Source of the DNA: Saccopteryx bilineata
Taxonomy: Eukaryota > Chordata > Mammalia > Chiroptera > Emballonuridae
Direction: 5' to 3'
Assembly (NCBI RefSeq): GCF_036850765.1
Contig: NC_089492.1
Span: 163,802,296-163,866,295 of the forward strand
DNA: 64,000 nt
Below, one piece after another: positions 12,240-24,425 of the stretch (positions are counted from its first letter, which is position 1; each line of letters opens with the position of its first letter). A program made the position numbers and the translations under genes. The notes beneath the pieces were generated by a model, which ran no database searches, was not told the DNA's origin, and saw only the letters and a program-made list of their open reading frames with translations.

Positions 12240-12918
12240 TCCCAAATTAGTCTATGAAAGAGAATTAACACTTTTCATATGTTTCTACTGTTCTTTTCTA
12301 ATCATACTTTACAACTGTCCAAGTTCTTGTACTGGACAGCTTTTAGATATTGTTTAGGAAAGAATGGTAAGTTTTTGCAACAAAAGCAACTTTGATCATG
12401 AAAACAGGAAAGTACCAAAGGAGATGGCACAGCCACAGGAAACAAGGAATGTGAGTCCCTGAATGACCTCATGGTGGAGAGATGCCAACTAACTTGGATT
12501 CACATTGTGGGACCATCATGTATGAGCAATATAAACTTCAGTGTTTTAAAGTACTTATATTGGAGCCTTTGTTACAGCAGCTTAACCTTTCCTAATACAT
12601 ATAAATGTTGGAACCTGAAATGGATGCTCCCATTAAAAGATCTTAAATCTGTAGCATCAGCTTAGCAGTGAGGGGTAGGCAGTAAGCACAGATATTGGGG
12701 CCCAGACAGCTGGTGAGCCTTGTGGCAGGCAGACCATTTTCCTGGTTTTCTGCTAGAGAAAAGTTGACATCTCTCTCGACTATGTTTCATAGCACACATC
12801 ATTAATAGGAAATACTTTTGATACCTAATTGTTTCTCTATAGCTGTTTTCTCAGGAACATTTTCTTAATGGAGTAGGTTTTTGCCAGCATGTAACCCAGT
12901 GCCAGGCCTGGAAATATA
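12240..12918. other. Unassigned; possible old LTR piece
   Basis: 12530-12600 (tggagcctttgttacagcag) resembles the end of a MaLR-type LTR; otherwise nothing clear. Confidence 0.4.
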
Positions 12919-12926
12919 GGTTAGAT

Positions 12927-13427
12927 CAGGGGTCCCCAAACTACGGCCCGCAGCCCGCATGTGGCCCCCTGAGGCCATTTATCTGGCCCCCACTGCACTT
13001 CCAGAAGAGGCACCTCTTTCATTGGTGGTCAGTGAGAGCATCCTGTGCTCTTGGAGTACTGTATGTGGCGGCACCACAAAGCGTGGCGTCGCTCACATAC
13101 AGTACTACTGCCTGTGATGTGGGACACACGCGTCACGGCTCCGGAAGCGCATCATATCACAGATATAGAACCAGACATTCACCATCTCATTAGCCAAAAG
13201 CAGGCCCATAGTTCCCATTGAAATACTGGTCAGTTTGTTGATTTAAATTTACTTGTTCTTTATTTTAAATATTGTATTCATTCCCGTTTTTTGTTGTTTT
13301 TTTTTACTTTAAAATAAGATATGTGCAGTGTGCGTAGGGATTTGTTCATAGTTTTTTTTAGTCCGGTCCTCCAACAGTCTGAGGAACAGTGAACTGGCCT
13401 CCTGTGTAAAAAGTTTGGGGACCCCTG
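12927..13427 (-). mobile_element. Non-autonomous hAT transposon, 501 bp
   Basis: Terminal inverted repeats caggggtccccaaact / aagtttggggacccctg and a perfect 8-bp TSD GGTTAGAT (12919-12926, 13428-13435), the hallmark of hAT transposition. No transposase ORF. Same family as 58418-58969, in opposite orientation. Strand is arbitrary for this element. Confidence 0.95.
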
Positions 13428-13435
13428 GGTTAGAT

Positions 13436-13869
13436 GAATAAGGAAATAAATGCTCAATAAGTAAGTGAACTAGTAATGAAGGAATTATTTTCTATAATTA
13501 GATAGGATTGGCAAACACGTGGAACTCCCAGGTGTCAGGAGAGCCTCTCATTCATTCTAAGCTATGGGAGTCACAGTTGTCATTCATCAAGGTAAGCCAC
13601 TGGTGAGCCAGGGCTTCAGGACAGACTGGAAGTGCGAGGTAATAAATTGCAAGCTTTGCTGACTCACACTGTCACTGCTGGCCCAGGGAAAGTTCTCTTT
13701 GCTGTTGCAGATTTCTTTCTATAAAAAGGGCCATGATCAACTCTAAACTTGCTCTGAGCTGATAGACAGAAAGCAAAAAAATTAAAATTAAGAGAAAAAT
13801 GTTACCTTCAAAATATTCTTAATGATAGGTGTATGTTTATTTTAGAATATACTCTGGTCAGAGAAGATC
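13436..13869. other. No recognised feature
   Basis: Intergenic; nothing recognised. Confidence 0.6.
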
Positions 13870-13883
13870 TTGATGTCTTATTC

Positions 13884-13884
<1 letters not shown>

Positions 13885-13915
<31 letters not shown>

Positions 13916-14090
13916 GATTTTAGAGAGAGAAGAGAGAGAGAGAGAGAAATGGGGGTGGGGGGAGCAGGAAGCATCAACTCATGGTAGTTGCTTCTTGAAT
14001 GTGCCTTGACCAGGCAAGCCCGGGATTTTGAACTGGCGACCTCAGCATTCCAAGTTAATGCTTCATCCCCTGTGCCACCACAGGTCAGGC
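13885..14090 (-). mobile_element. tRNA-derived SINE, antisense
   Basis: Poly(TTA) tail side at 13885-13915, a GA-rich run, then ttgaactggcgacctcagca and the end cctgtgccaccacaggtcagg. Flanking imperfect repeats TTGATGTCTTATTCT / TTGGCATCTTATTCT. Confidence 0.85.
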
Positions 14091-14105
14091 TTGGCATCTT
14101 ATTCT

Positions 14106-14490
14106 CTATGTTCTTCTAATGTCTATTCTATGACAATAAGAAGGAATAAGTTATTGAGAAATTATAGGGCAAATAACCAGAGAATTAAATTGTGTTATAT
14201 ATTAGGTTCTAAGAAAGCTATAAACTGAAGAGTCAAAACAAAAAAAAAATTATCTATAATCCTACTATTTTACTATGTTTTAATTTATATGTTATGTTTC
14301 ATATTTTATTCATAGGTTTGATTATTTTTTTTACAGAGGTGAAATGAAAAACAAGCACAGAGAGAAATCTTATGTCCATGGGCTGGACAAGCCTGTGGTG
14401 AATATCAGGTCACACTAATAATACTCAGATTGTATTTCTCTGATTCTCCCCCTTCGATCTACAGAAATTTTAGTCTTCAAATTAGAATTC
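14106..14490. other. No recognised feature
   Basis: AT-rich; nothing recognised. Confidence 0.6.
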
Positions 14491-14507
14491 CAGTCTTCCT
14501 AATTCTT

Positions 14508-14886
14508 TTTTTTTTTTTTTTTTTTGTATTTTTCCGAAGCTGGAAACGGGGAGGCAGTCAGACAGACTCCCGCATGCGCCCAACTGGGATCTACCCGGCA
14601 TGCCCACCAGGGGGCGATGCTCTGCCCATCTGGGGCGTTGCTCTGTTGCAACCAGAGCCATTCCAGTGCCTGAGGCAGAGGCCATGGAGCCACCCCCAGC
14701 ACCCGGGCCATCTTTGCTCCAATGGAGCCTTGGCTGCGGGAGGGGAAGAGAGGGACAGAGAGGAAGGAGAGGGGGAGTGGTGGAGAAGCAGATGGGCGCT
14801 TCTCCTGTGTGCCCTGGCCAGGAATCGAACCTGGGACTCCTGCACGCCAGGCTGACGCTCTACCACTGAGCAAACCGGCCAGGGCC
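14508..14886 (-). mobile_element. Rhin-1 SINE, young, antisense
   Basis: Poly(T) at the left, CpG-rich body, head aaaccggccagggc at the right. Flanked by a 17-bp TSD with one mismatch (14491-14507 and 14887-14903). Confidence 0.95.
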
Positions 14887-14939
14887 CAGTCTTTCTAATT
14901 CTTGAGTCCTTAGGAACTAGTCCTCCCAGCTATCACATG

Positions 14940-15310
14940 CCATTTCCGAGTACATACTTACAAGATATTGCCATACCATTTACTAAAATGCCTTGACCAT
15001 CTTGCATTCTCACCAGCAAGGTCTGAGAATTCTAGTTGTTCCACATTCTTGTCAATACTAGAAATTGTCAGTGTTTTTCATTTTCGCCATTCTAGCAGAT
15101 ACGTAGTAAAATCTTGGTTTTCATGAGTATGGTCCTAACAACTAATGATGTTGAACATCTTTTCACATGATTACTGGCTATCTATATATTTTATTTGTCT
15201 TTTGTCCGTTAAAAATACTGGGAGATGTCTTCTTCAGTTGTAAGAATTCTTTATATGTATATATTCCGAATACAAGCAAAGAGTGTATGCCTCATTATCC
15301 AGTACTATTT
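14940..15310 (-). mobile_element. Old L1 ORF2 3' fragment
   Basis: Antisense traces of the L1 tail: ccttgaccatcttgcattctc, actaatgatgttgaacatct, gaattctttatatgtatata. Confidence 0.65.
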
Positions 15311-16614
15311 AATACCTTTAGATAGCTATTTATGGATTGTGTTCAAACTTGATAGTTGTTCTGTGGGGGGAGGGGAGTGATCCCGTATCATCTTACTCTC
15401 TCATTACAGGTAGTGGAAGCTAGGAAAGAGGTTTTAAGGTCAAGATTGGAATGGGTTCTCATCAATTCTGCTTAGATTCTGTTGCTAATACTCAGTCACG
15501 TGGCAACACCTAGAAGGCTGGGAAATGTGGTCTCTCTGGGATCCCACAGGGTAGTGGTCCCTGGAGAGGATCAGGATTAACTATCAACTGGCAGTATCTG
15601 CTGTAATGAACTTAGGAGGAATATGTGGTGGCAGAAATTCTGGTCCATGAACATATTAAGTTTATTTCTCAGTCTCTTCCACAATAAATAATCATGCAGT
15701 TTGCCAAACACTAGGTTATAATAACTGAGGTGAATGTTTACTGAGCACTTGCTATGTTCCAGGCATTATGTAGACTCTCTGTACATGTTTCTGGACTGTT
15801 GAATGCACCGCACCTCCCTGGGTAGCCTGGGGAAGATGACACACGCCTTGCATTGCTACTGCTGTATCATGGCATGTTTAATGATGCCTCCCAACCTTGC
15901 CGGCCCCAGCAGGAGAGGGTTGTGAGTAATGAGGCTGCTTGCCAAGCACTCCCAGTCTCCCGAGGGAAAGGATCACTGAATAAACAGAGCATTATTAATC
16001 CCCCCAAACTTCAACAAGCCAGCTTTCCATTCTGGGCAATTATTTGTGTGCTTCTGCTAAATCTCAGGGGTTTGGGCAGGATTTCAGTTTGCAAACTGCC
16101 TCTTTGCTGACTGTTGTGTCTCTACACCACACCCATGACTGCACAGCATTCCATTCTAGAAGAGTTCACAGATCAATGTTTCTGATGTTTCAGTGAATTC
16201 CCTGCTTCCCCTGCTGGCTGATTTTGCCAGCCAGATTCACTGTAACAGCCTTTTGATGGATTGGAAATGCTGCCTATGTTATCTCTGTGTTCAAAGCACC
16301 TAAATACAAGTGTGCATAATAATAACACAAGCATTTGGTGGGCACTGTTGCTCACAGCTGCTCCCACATTCATTATTCTGTCTGGCCCATCGCAGCACAC
16401 GAGCTATTGGATAGCTGGAGGGAGAGCTGCTTCATTTGCTCACAGGTCCTTAGAATTTTCAAATTTTAATTTATCTTTTTTCTCACTCTACTCTCTTGTT
16501 ACAAAGCTTATCAACATTGAAATGGTCCAAAGATATTCTTTAGGGATGACCAGTAAGAAAAGTAAAAGAAGACACAAATAGGATCAAAGTCTCCATAATA
16601 TTTGGGGGGACTAT
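15311..16614. other. No recognised feature
   Basis: Intergenic; nothing gene-like beyond short shadow ORFs. Confidence 0.6.
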
Positions 16615-17186
16615 ATTTATTTATATATTTAAATTTATTTTTCAATTACAGTTGGCATGCAATGTTATATTAGTTTCAGGCATATGACATAGTGATTAGA
16701 CATTTATATACCTTACAAAGTAGTCACCCTGATAAGTCCAGTACCCATCTGACACCATACATAGTTATTATAATATTATTGCCTATATTCCTATGTTGTA
16801 CTTTACATCCCATGACTATTTTTATAAATAGCCATTTTTCACTGATTGGTTTCTCATATATGCCATGACCAGAGGGCTACAGCAGAGTGAGTGACCCCTT
16901 GCTCAAGCCAGCAACCTTGGACTCAAGCTAGCAACCTTGGACTCAAGCCAGCAACCATGGCTTGAAGCGACATGGGGTCCTGTCTATGAGTCCATGCTCA
17001 AGCCAACAACCTGTGCTCACACTGGATCAAGCTGGCAACCTTGGGGTTTTAAACCTGGGTCCTATGCATCCGAGTCCAACACTCTTTCCACTGCGCCACC
17101 ACCTCATCAGGCATTTGTACTTCTTAATCCTTTTCACCTTCTTCACCCATCCCTCCAACCCCTCTCCCACCTGGTGATCATCCACA
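16615..17186 (-). mobile_element. Old L1 3' UTR, antisense, split by a SINE
   Basis: Diagnostic ttcaattacagttggcatgc and ttatattagtttcaggcata, later tttgtacttcttaatcc. A SINE occupies 16860-17113. Truncated where the ERV LTR begins. Confidence 0.8.
16860..17113 (-). mobile_element. Bipartite tRNA-derived SINE, antisense
   Basis: Repeated 'caagccagcaaccttgg' blocks and the head actgcgccaccacctcatcagg. Confidence 0.8.
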
Positions 17187-17336
17187 TGTCATGCAACAGT
17201 CAAGGGTGTGGAGAAAAGCTTAGTATTGAAAGGATCTTAGTATTAAAAGATCTTAATATTAAGAGTGGGAAAGGCTCAGTCCCAAACCAAGCCTTAGGCT
17301 ACAATGACCCCACCAGCCCACAGCCCGTCCCCCACA
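17187..17336 (-). repeat. ERV 3' LTR, truncated to first ~150 bp
   Basis: Begins TGTGGGGGACGGG at 17336 and matches the U3 start of the 5' LTR; breaks off at 17187 against an old L1. Confidence 0.8.
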
Positions 17337-18950
17337 TATGCCCCTTATTTATAAATATATTTTTAAATTGAGCTCATGTGCTGAGATTTGCACTTGTCTG
17401 GTTTCCCAGATTCTAATACAGAGGCAGATAGGAAAAATACAGAATAAACAGAAAATTAGCATAACCAATATTAACAGATACCAAAACAAGTGTCTTAATA
17501 CATTACAGGGATTAAAGCCTTTAAGCAAATTCTTATCCAATATAACAGGGTCTATAATAGAGTCTTTGCTGTTTTGAATGTCCTTAACATGTTCACCAAG
17601 TGCATGCTGACACATCATCATTCCGCATTCCCTGCAAATGCAACCCAACCCCAGTTCAGTCCATTAAGAGCTGTCACAAGGAGCAGTAGTCCAGGAAATA
17701 CATCTAGGAAAAGTCCAGGTGTCCAGCAACACACCCAGGAAAAGTCTGCATGGCACTGGAATTGTTGTCACATTTCTACACTTTGCAGCTTGAGTCCAAG
17801 TCCCAATGACTGCAGCTTCTAGCTGGTAATGATTCAGGTAGACTGGAAATGCCATCTGCAGGCATGTATGGAGATGGAGTCCCTGTTCTCTTCAGCCTAG
17901 GAGACCAGGGGGCATTTTCCTGGAGTTTTGCAGCCGTGGAGGTGGTGAGGAGAAACTTGGGATACACTATGCTGGGTGGCAGAGGTAAATTTGTCTAAAT
18001 TAGGAGCAGTTCCCAGCCTAAAATAGGCTTGGGGCATTGAGGCAAGAGGAATAAAGGAGACACTATATATTAAACAAAACAGCAGAAAATAAGACTATCA
18101 ACACTCACAACAGAGATCTTCGAGGGATGAATAAAAACTTGAATATTCAGGCAAAGCATAGTAAGTGGCCCTTGTGTCCATAAGAAATGAGATCAATTTA
18201 CCTGCTACTTGGAAGAAATACCCTAGGCTCGTCCACAGTGATGTGAGATGGGGCCAATGACGCTGGGTACCTTTAACTTTCAGTGGCAAGTCCTAGCAGG
18301 CTGGGCAAGGTCAGGTCACAGGTGGCTGGAGCAGGGCTGGAAGAGACTGAACCCTCCCTTAGAGGAGCGAGGGGACAGCTTACCTTCCACTGTCCTTTTT
18401 TCCCCACAGCAAAGGCATGTCTCTGGTGGGGGCCGAGAAGCCTGGCAGGCTTTAGCTCAATGACCTTCCTTTCCACTCTTGAAGCAGGGCCCTGATGGAG
18501 TCCTATGAGACCCCTTCAAGGCGTTGGAGCCTTTAAGGGCATATGCCAAGAGCTAGTATTTTACCTGATCTCTTTTGGGCTTTGTCTACCTCTTGGTCAT
18601 TATAGACCTTAAAAGCCATGCTCAGTAGATCTCGCTGAGCGGGTTGAGGGTCCTCATCTGCCTATATAAACTTTTTCCATATATCTGGAGCTTTTTAGAA
18701 AAAGGGAAAACAGAGTTATTAGCTGGATCAAATAAAAGAGGGCAGAAGTTTGCAGGAGAAAGTTGTTTGGCATCTCCTGTACATTAGCATTCAAAAGAAA
18801 GTTTTTAAAGTAAAAAGCATGATAAGGTAGATTTGTGGGAGTTCCAGGATATGACTCCCCCTTTTATATTTTTTTAAATTGACCTTAAATATTTGCTGGG
18901 TACACTTTAATAATACCTTGACTTTAAAGATTGTAAGAAATACCCGTAAT
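17337..18950 (-). other. ERV region between integrase and 3' LTR, no env recognised
   Basis: About 1.6 kb; 17510-18830 matches copy 1 at 220-1522. No env-like frame or hydrophobic fusion/transmembrane segment is evident, so env is absent or unrecognisably decayed. Confidence 0.6.
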
Positions 18951-19755
18951 TCAAAAGGTTTGATAAAATATAGTAAATGCTTTTCCTACATATGCAGAAA
19001 TATTGTCAGTTTTAATCAGTTTAGGAAGTCCAATAATAGAAAATGCATACAAGCAATGAGCTATAACATGCTTAGCAGCCTCACCTGTTCTGGCAGAGGC
19101 TACTATAAATCTAGAATAAGTATCCACTATAACGTGGACAAAGGACTGTTTGCTAAATGAAGGTATATGAGTAACATCCATTTGCCAAAGATGTCCTGGT
19201 AGGAGTCCTCGAGGGTTAACTCCAAACGAAGGGACAGAGTGTAGTATAGCAGCGGTCCCCACCTTTTCTGGGCCACAGACCGGTTTAATGTCAGAAAATA
19301 TTTTCACGGACCAGACTTTAGGGTGGGATGGATAAATATATCACGTGACCGAGACAAGTGTCAAGAGTGAGTCTTAGACAGATGTAACAGAGGGAATCTG
19401 GTCATTTTTAAAAAATAAAACATCATTTAGACTTAAATATAAATAAAACAGAAACAATATAAGTTATTTATTCTTTCTCTGTGGAGAAATACAGTACCAA
19501 ATGGCCCACAGACCGGTACTGGTCCGCGGCCCGGGGGTTGGGGACTACTGTAGTATAGGACACCTTGGAACAGGATTTAACAATCTGCCATGCTTCCTCC
19601 CAAGAAAGTTGAAACTGTTTACACAGGGCTGCAGTGTTCTGGTGATGAATAGTAGGAGACTGGATTGCTTGCTCTGTCATGGTTGGTCCAATAATTTTAT
19701 TTTGGGTAGCTTGATCAACAAGGGCATTCCCTTGTGCTAAAGCTCCAGGGAACAT
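18951..19755 (-). pseudogene. ERV integrase remnant, split by a hAT
   Basis: The N-terminal zinc-binding HHCC region (HHQNTAALCKQFQLSWEEAW...) is at about 19680-19560. Core pieces LWQMDVTHIP and IKTDNISAY at 19220-18960 carry two of the three catalytic acidic residues. A 301-bp hAT (19250-19550) separates the two halves. Confidence 0.88.
19250..19550. mobile_element. Non-autonomous hAT transposon, 301 bp
   Basis: Ends cagcggtccccaccttttc and ggttggggactactg; perfect 8-bp TSD TAGTATAG (19242-19249, 19551-19558). Inserted into the ERV integrase, so younger than the provirus. Confidence 0.93.
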
Positions 19756-19875
19756 GAAGTGAGCTCAAATATTTCCTATAAAACATGGAGCTGTATGTTG
19801 ACATACAAGTCTTTGAAGAAGGAGAAACTGCTGAAATAAGTTCCTCATCAGCAATTGTCCCTAAGACAACAGTCT

Positions 19876-20073
19876 CTATAGTGGAAACAACCATAAGTAA
19901 ATATCTGCTGTCTGTATAAAGGAGGAACATGGCAAATGCTGAAAAGCCATGATAATGGCATGTAATTCTATTCTTTGAGCTGATTTCAAAGTGACTATTT
20001 CAGTATAAACTTGTTCTTTGATATTTAAGCCTACTATTCCTGAGCTAGACCCATCACTAAAGACTGTAGGCAC
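19876..20073 (-). pseudogene. ERV RNase H remnant
   Basis: FSDGSSSG and KSAQRIELHAI carry the first Asp and the Glu of the RNase H active site; the end is lost to a frame break. Confidence 0.8.
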
Positions 20074-20288
20074 TTCAGGAATGGGCTAATTAACAATTGT
20101 CTTAGAAAAGACAAATGTAGTAACTAATGAAAATTGAACTATTTTATCAGCTGGTAGTTAGAATCAATTTTGCCTGTAAAATTTTCAAAAGCAATTTGCC
20201 ATTTTGTGTAAGTTTCCCAGACCCATTGTTGTTGATCCTTTGAAAAAGGAACAACAATAATTTGAGGCTCAAACCTATAAGCTGTAAG

Positions 20289-21420
20289 TCACCTACGCCC
20301 TTTGGTAATCAAGGAGGCAACAAGATCAAAATACGGAGATAAAACTTTCTTAGGAGTAACAGCTAACTGAATCCATTCAATAGGACCTGAAGCTTGCCAC
20401 AATAGTCCCGTTGGAGTGTAACTCAAAGGACAAATTAGTAAGGCAATTGATTCTTCAGGATTTATGCATTTTAGTTGTGCTTCTTGCAAGGCTTTTTCTA
20501 CAAGCTTTAAAGCTTGCTGTCCCACAGCTGTAAGTAGCCGAGGAGAAGCTGGTTCAGCCGAGCCTCTAAGAATATCAAAAAGTGGCTTCAGTTCCCCCAT
20601 AGTTAATTTCAAGGAAGGTCTAAGCCAATTAATATCTCCTAATAATTTCTGGAAACTGTTTAAAGTTTGCAAATGATCTGTCCTGATTTCTAATTTTTGT
20701 TAACAAATCTATTGTCCCTCAATAATTTATCCTAAATAAGAGAAAGGTAAAGATTGCTGTACCTTTTCAGGAGCTATATAAAGTCCTTATTCTTTCAAAG
20801 AATATTCTAGTTGTTGCAAAATGGTCAGTACGGTGCCTTTATCTGGATGAGCAATAAGAATATCATCCATATAATGGATTATGTAGGCCTTAGAATGCTG
20901 CCTTGTACTGGAGAGACAGCTTGAGCAACATATTTTTGGCACGAGGTAGGACTATTAGCCATACCTTGAGGCAAAACTCTCCACTGGTATAGCTCCATTG
21001 GAGCCTGGAAATTAAGTGAAGGAACACTGAATGCAAAACACTTGCAATCATGAGGGCTTAAAGGAATACTAAAAAAGCAATCCTTCAAGTCAACAACTAC
21101 AAGGTGAAAATCTCATGGAATGGCAGTAGGAGAAGGAAGTCCTGGCTGGAGAGGACCCATAATTTCCATAGTCTTATTTATTGCTCTCAAATCTTGTAAT
21201 AGCCTCCAGTTTCCTGATTTCTTTTTAATAACAAATATAGGTATATTCCATGGGCTATTAGAAGGTTCAATGTGCCCAAGCTATAACTGCTCTTGTACCA
21301 ATCAAGCAGCTGCCTTAAGTTTCTCCTGAGAAAGGGGCCATTGGTCTACCCATACAGGATTATCTGATTTCCAAGTAATTGGATCTGCACAGTGCATTAT
21401 TGGGATAGCAGGAGCTACCA
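20289..21420 (-). pseudogene. ERV reverse transcriptase remnant
   Basis: [10 protein letters not shown] segment in 21088-20879, the YMDD active-site codons at 20862-20873, and thumb/connection sequence in 20672-20289 ([14 protein letters not shown]). Several stops and shifts; not functional. Confidence 0.88.
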
Positions 21421-21725
21421 AGGCCCCTATGCTAAATTTTGATACCCTAATCCACGCCTTCTGGTATTAGGTGCCGCTTCAATGGGGGTGAGAATTCCCT
21501 GCTGTTTCTCTACTCCCTTAGTGGGCAAAAATCCCTGATCAAGCATTTGAGTACTGACTAAATTATTAGGACTGACAAGCAATGCTCTCGTATTTTTAAA
21601 AACATCTCTACCCCACAAATTAACTAGTAATCCAGGGAGTACATAAGGCTGAAAAAGTCCAGTATGACCTTCTTTATCTTCCTTTTGTAAAAAACTAGAG
21701 CTTTGTTGAGGGTATTTGCTCTGCC

Positions 21726-21995
21726 CTATACCTTATAATTCTGTGGCTGCTGCATGAGTGGGCCAGGAAGGAGGCCAATGTAGCTTGGAATAACAGATAT
21801 ATCAGCTCCAGTATCTAAAAGTCCTTTAAATTTACGTCCTTGTAATTTTAGTTCCATTTCAGGGCATTCCTGACCCATTTTTTGAACCCAATAGGCAGCT
21901 TCAGTGGAACCAAATCCTCGATTCTCTCGGGGTCCCTTTTGCAGGATTTGGCCTTGTCTTAAAAGAGGTAAAAGGATTAATTGAGCAATTTTCAT
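21726..21995 (-). pseudogene. ERV protease remnant
   Basis: Contains the aspartyl protease active-site motif LLDTGADISVIPS. Flanked by frame breaks. Confidence 0.85.
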
Positions 21996-21996
21996 G

Positions 21997-22347
21997 TCAG
22001 GGGAGATAGTGACTATATTTCTGAGTGTGGGCCATTACTTTAATTTCCCCTGTATAATCCAAGTCTATTACTCCAGGGAGAACAAAAAATTCTCTCATGG
22101 TTAAACTACTTCTGCCTAATAAGAGTCCTACTGTGTTACTGGGAAGTGGCCCAAAAATTCCAGTGGGTATAGCTCGAGGTCGCATCTCTGGAGTTAATAC
22201 GAATTGGGAGGTGGGACTGAGGTCCAGTCCTGCACTGTCTGTTGTTGCCTGGGATAGTTGGGCAATGTTTGGCCTGCTGGAATCATAATTTGCTGAGGAA
22301 ACACTGACATCGCCCCTATTGTTTGAAGGGGCCGGGGAGGGCCCCAT
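21997..22347 (-). pseudogene. ERV dUTPase domain remnant
   Basis: The AGLDLSPTSQFVLTPEM-type start, then GRSSLTMREFFVLPGVID and DYTGEIKVMAHTQ, are the retroviral dUTPase motifs, placed before protease as in betaretroviruses. A stop/frameshift lies at the junction to the protease part (21996). Confidence 0.85.
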
Positions 22348-22379
22348 TGTCTGTTTCCCTGAATTACCTGCCCTTTGGT

Positions 22380-23640
22380 GGTATATTTAGACTTACACTC
22401 ATTTGCCCAGTGTTTCCCTCTCCTACAACGTGGGCAGAGGTCCGGAGTCTTAAGGGCTGGCTGTCCTTGAGGGAGAGGCCGAGACTGATATCCGGGGGAA
22501 GCAGGGCAGTTTCTAACAAAATGCCCCAAACCCCACATTGGAAACAAGATCCACAGGCAGAAGTACTTCCCTGACCTTCCTTCTTTTGCTTGTTCTGCCT
22601 TTTATCAAAGTATCATCCTGGAAATCTCGCCTTAACGTCTGTGGTAAAAGCAAGACTTTGCATGTATGAAGGCCCAACATCGGCGCATATTCTGATGTAG
22701 TCCTCTAACTCTCCCTTCTTGCGGTGAGGCCAAAGTGCAGCCTGACAAGCCAAATTAGCATTTTCATACACTAATTGCTTTATTAAAATCTTTCCTACTT
22801 TTTATCCTCTACTATTCTTTCGACTGTTTGAATTAGCCATGAAACAAATTCTTGAAATTGCTCGTCTGTGCCTTGTCTAATTTTACAAAATTCTTCCATT
22901 TTGGCCCCTGGAGTAGGCAGGCATTTTTATGCCTGTGTGGCTATCTGATTAATTATATTATAAGTAGTTAGTTGATACTCTAATTGAGTTGCCACATGGG
23001 CATATTGTCCTTCTCCAGTTAACAATCTATAGTAACAGCAACCTCCTCTTGCTGATTTTTCTCATCCTGCTCCATGGCCTTTTCATGAAAGTCTGACTTC
23101 CACAGCAAATAATCACCCCCAGAGAGACAAGCACAAGCAATCTCCTTCCAGTCATTTGGGGGAAGAGCCTTTGCACTAATAGTATCTAATAAACCAAGTA
23201 TAAAAGGGGCAGTAGGCCTTTATTGAGCATAAGCAAGTTTAAGTTCTTTCAGAGTTTTAAAAGGCTTCATGCTCTTGCATTAGTTTCCCCTTATCGTCCT
23301 GTCTTTCTACAACAGGAAAACAGGTAAGGCCATTTATTGTTTCCCCTATATTTCAAGTCTGGTCTATAGATTGTTGGAGTGAGGATTTCCCAGAGTTTGA
23401 GTTATAGACTCTGGAGTCAGCCCAATAAGGGTACAGAGGAGCAGAGGGTTGAATGTAGGAAGGAGCCGAGGGAAGCGAAGGCCCCGCAGCTAAGGCAGCC
23501 ATAGCCATGAAATTTTTATCCTCTGAGTAATCCTCAGACTCCAAGTTGTTCTCATATTCACATCCCTCTGTTTCCAGCTCACCATGATACTTCAGACAAC
23601 GCTTCATCCTCATATGGAAACATTTCTAAAAAAAGGTCCC
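22380..23640 (-). pseudogene. ERV gag remnant
   Basis: An 86-codon piece at 23613-23353 has two PSAP motifs resembling late-budding domains. The capsid part (23350-22560) is scrambled by stops. The nucleocapsid at 22547-22400 keeps a second zinc knuckle (CPRCRRGKHWANEC) and a damaged first one ending GHFVRNC. In the family gag forms the particle core. Non-functional here. Confidence 0.85.
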
Positions 23641-23768
23641 TTATTTTGATCCTAGCTGTCCCATAATTTATTACTCCTGACTATACTCTCCCCAAAAACT
23701 TTCTTTACTCACTGTGCACACTTGGGGAGTTCCATCACCTGCCTTTTGTTTAGTTTTCTTGTACCCAG

Positions 23769-23786
23769 GCCCCACGTTGGGTGCCA
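23769..23786 (-). other. ERV primer-binding site (tRNA-Lys1,2 type)
   Basis: Reads TGGCACCCAACGTGGGGC on the minus strand; one base from the usual lysine-tRNA-1,2 site. Confidence 0.85.
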
Positions 23787-23788
23787 CT

Positions 23789-23907
23789 TGCTGCGGACCA
23801 GCGCAGCTAGTAATTCCAGGTCCTGAGGGAGAACGGTGTGGAATTAAGAAAATAGACTCACCAAGAAAAGAGGATGGGATCGGGAGGCCTCTTCGATGCT
23901 GATGGCA

Positions 23908-23951
<44 letters not shown>

Positions 23952-24425
23952 CCAGTCTTTGTTTTATTATGTAGCATAGACAATTAAAGCCTTTAATCCA
24001 ATATAGAAATAGGGAAGTCTCTGATACAAAGCCACTCATCTGAGGCATAAATTGGATTCCTCATAAGAGTGCACCACCCCACATCATGCAACAGTCAAGG
24101 GTGTGGAGAAAAGCTTAGTGTTGAAAGGACTGTGGTGGCACAGTGGATAAAGCGTCGACCTGGAAATGCTGAGGTCGCCGGTTTGGAACCCTGGGTTTGC
24201 CTGGTCAAGGCACATATGGGAGTTGATGCTTCCTGCTCCTCCCTTCATTTCTCTCTCTCTTCCTCTCTCTCTAAAATGAATAAATAAAAAGTATTAAAAG
24301 AATAATTTGTTGCTAGTGGCAAAAAAACACACAAAGATCTTAGTATTAAGAGAGTGGGAAAGGCTCAGTCCAAAACCAAGCCTTAGGCTACAACGACCCC
24401 GCCAACCCACAGCCCGTTTCCCACA
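23789..24425 (-). repeat. ERV 5' LTR with SINE inside
   Basis: Begins TGTGGGAAAC at 24425 and ends ...GCAGCA at 23789, two bases before the PBS. Contains an (AG)n run at 23911-23948 and a SINE insertion at about 24127-24329. 24330-24425 and 24080-24126 match the partial 3' LTR. Confidence 0.8.
24127..24329 (+). mobile_element. tRNA-derived SINE inside the 5' LTR
   Basis: ggtggcacagtggataaagc, cctggaaatgctgaggtcgc, and an A-rich tail near 24278-24300. Confidence 0.85.

Larger units (their letters stand above)
17187..24425 (-). mobile_element. Class II (betaretrovirus-like) endogenous retrovirus
   Basis: Minus-strand provirus: 5' LTR 24425-23789, PBS, gag, pro with dUTPase, pol, a non-coding stretch, and a truncated 3' LTR. 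The order gag, dUTPase, protease, RT, RNase H, integrase and the lysine-tRNA PBS fit the betaretrovirus/ERVK group. Every gene is broken; no env frame recognised. Confidence 0.92.

Noticed and set aside
23911..23948. (AG)n run as a CRISPR-like or regulatory array
   Set aside because: Simple dinucleotide microsatellite inside an ERV LTR.
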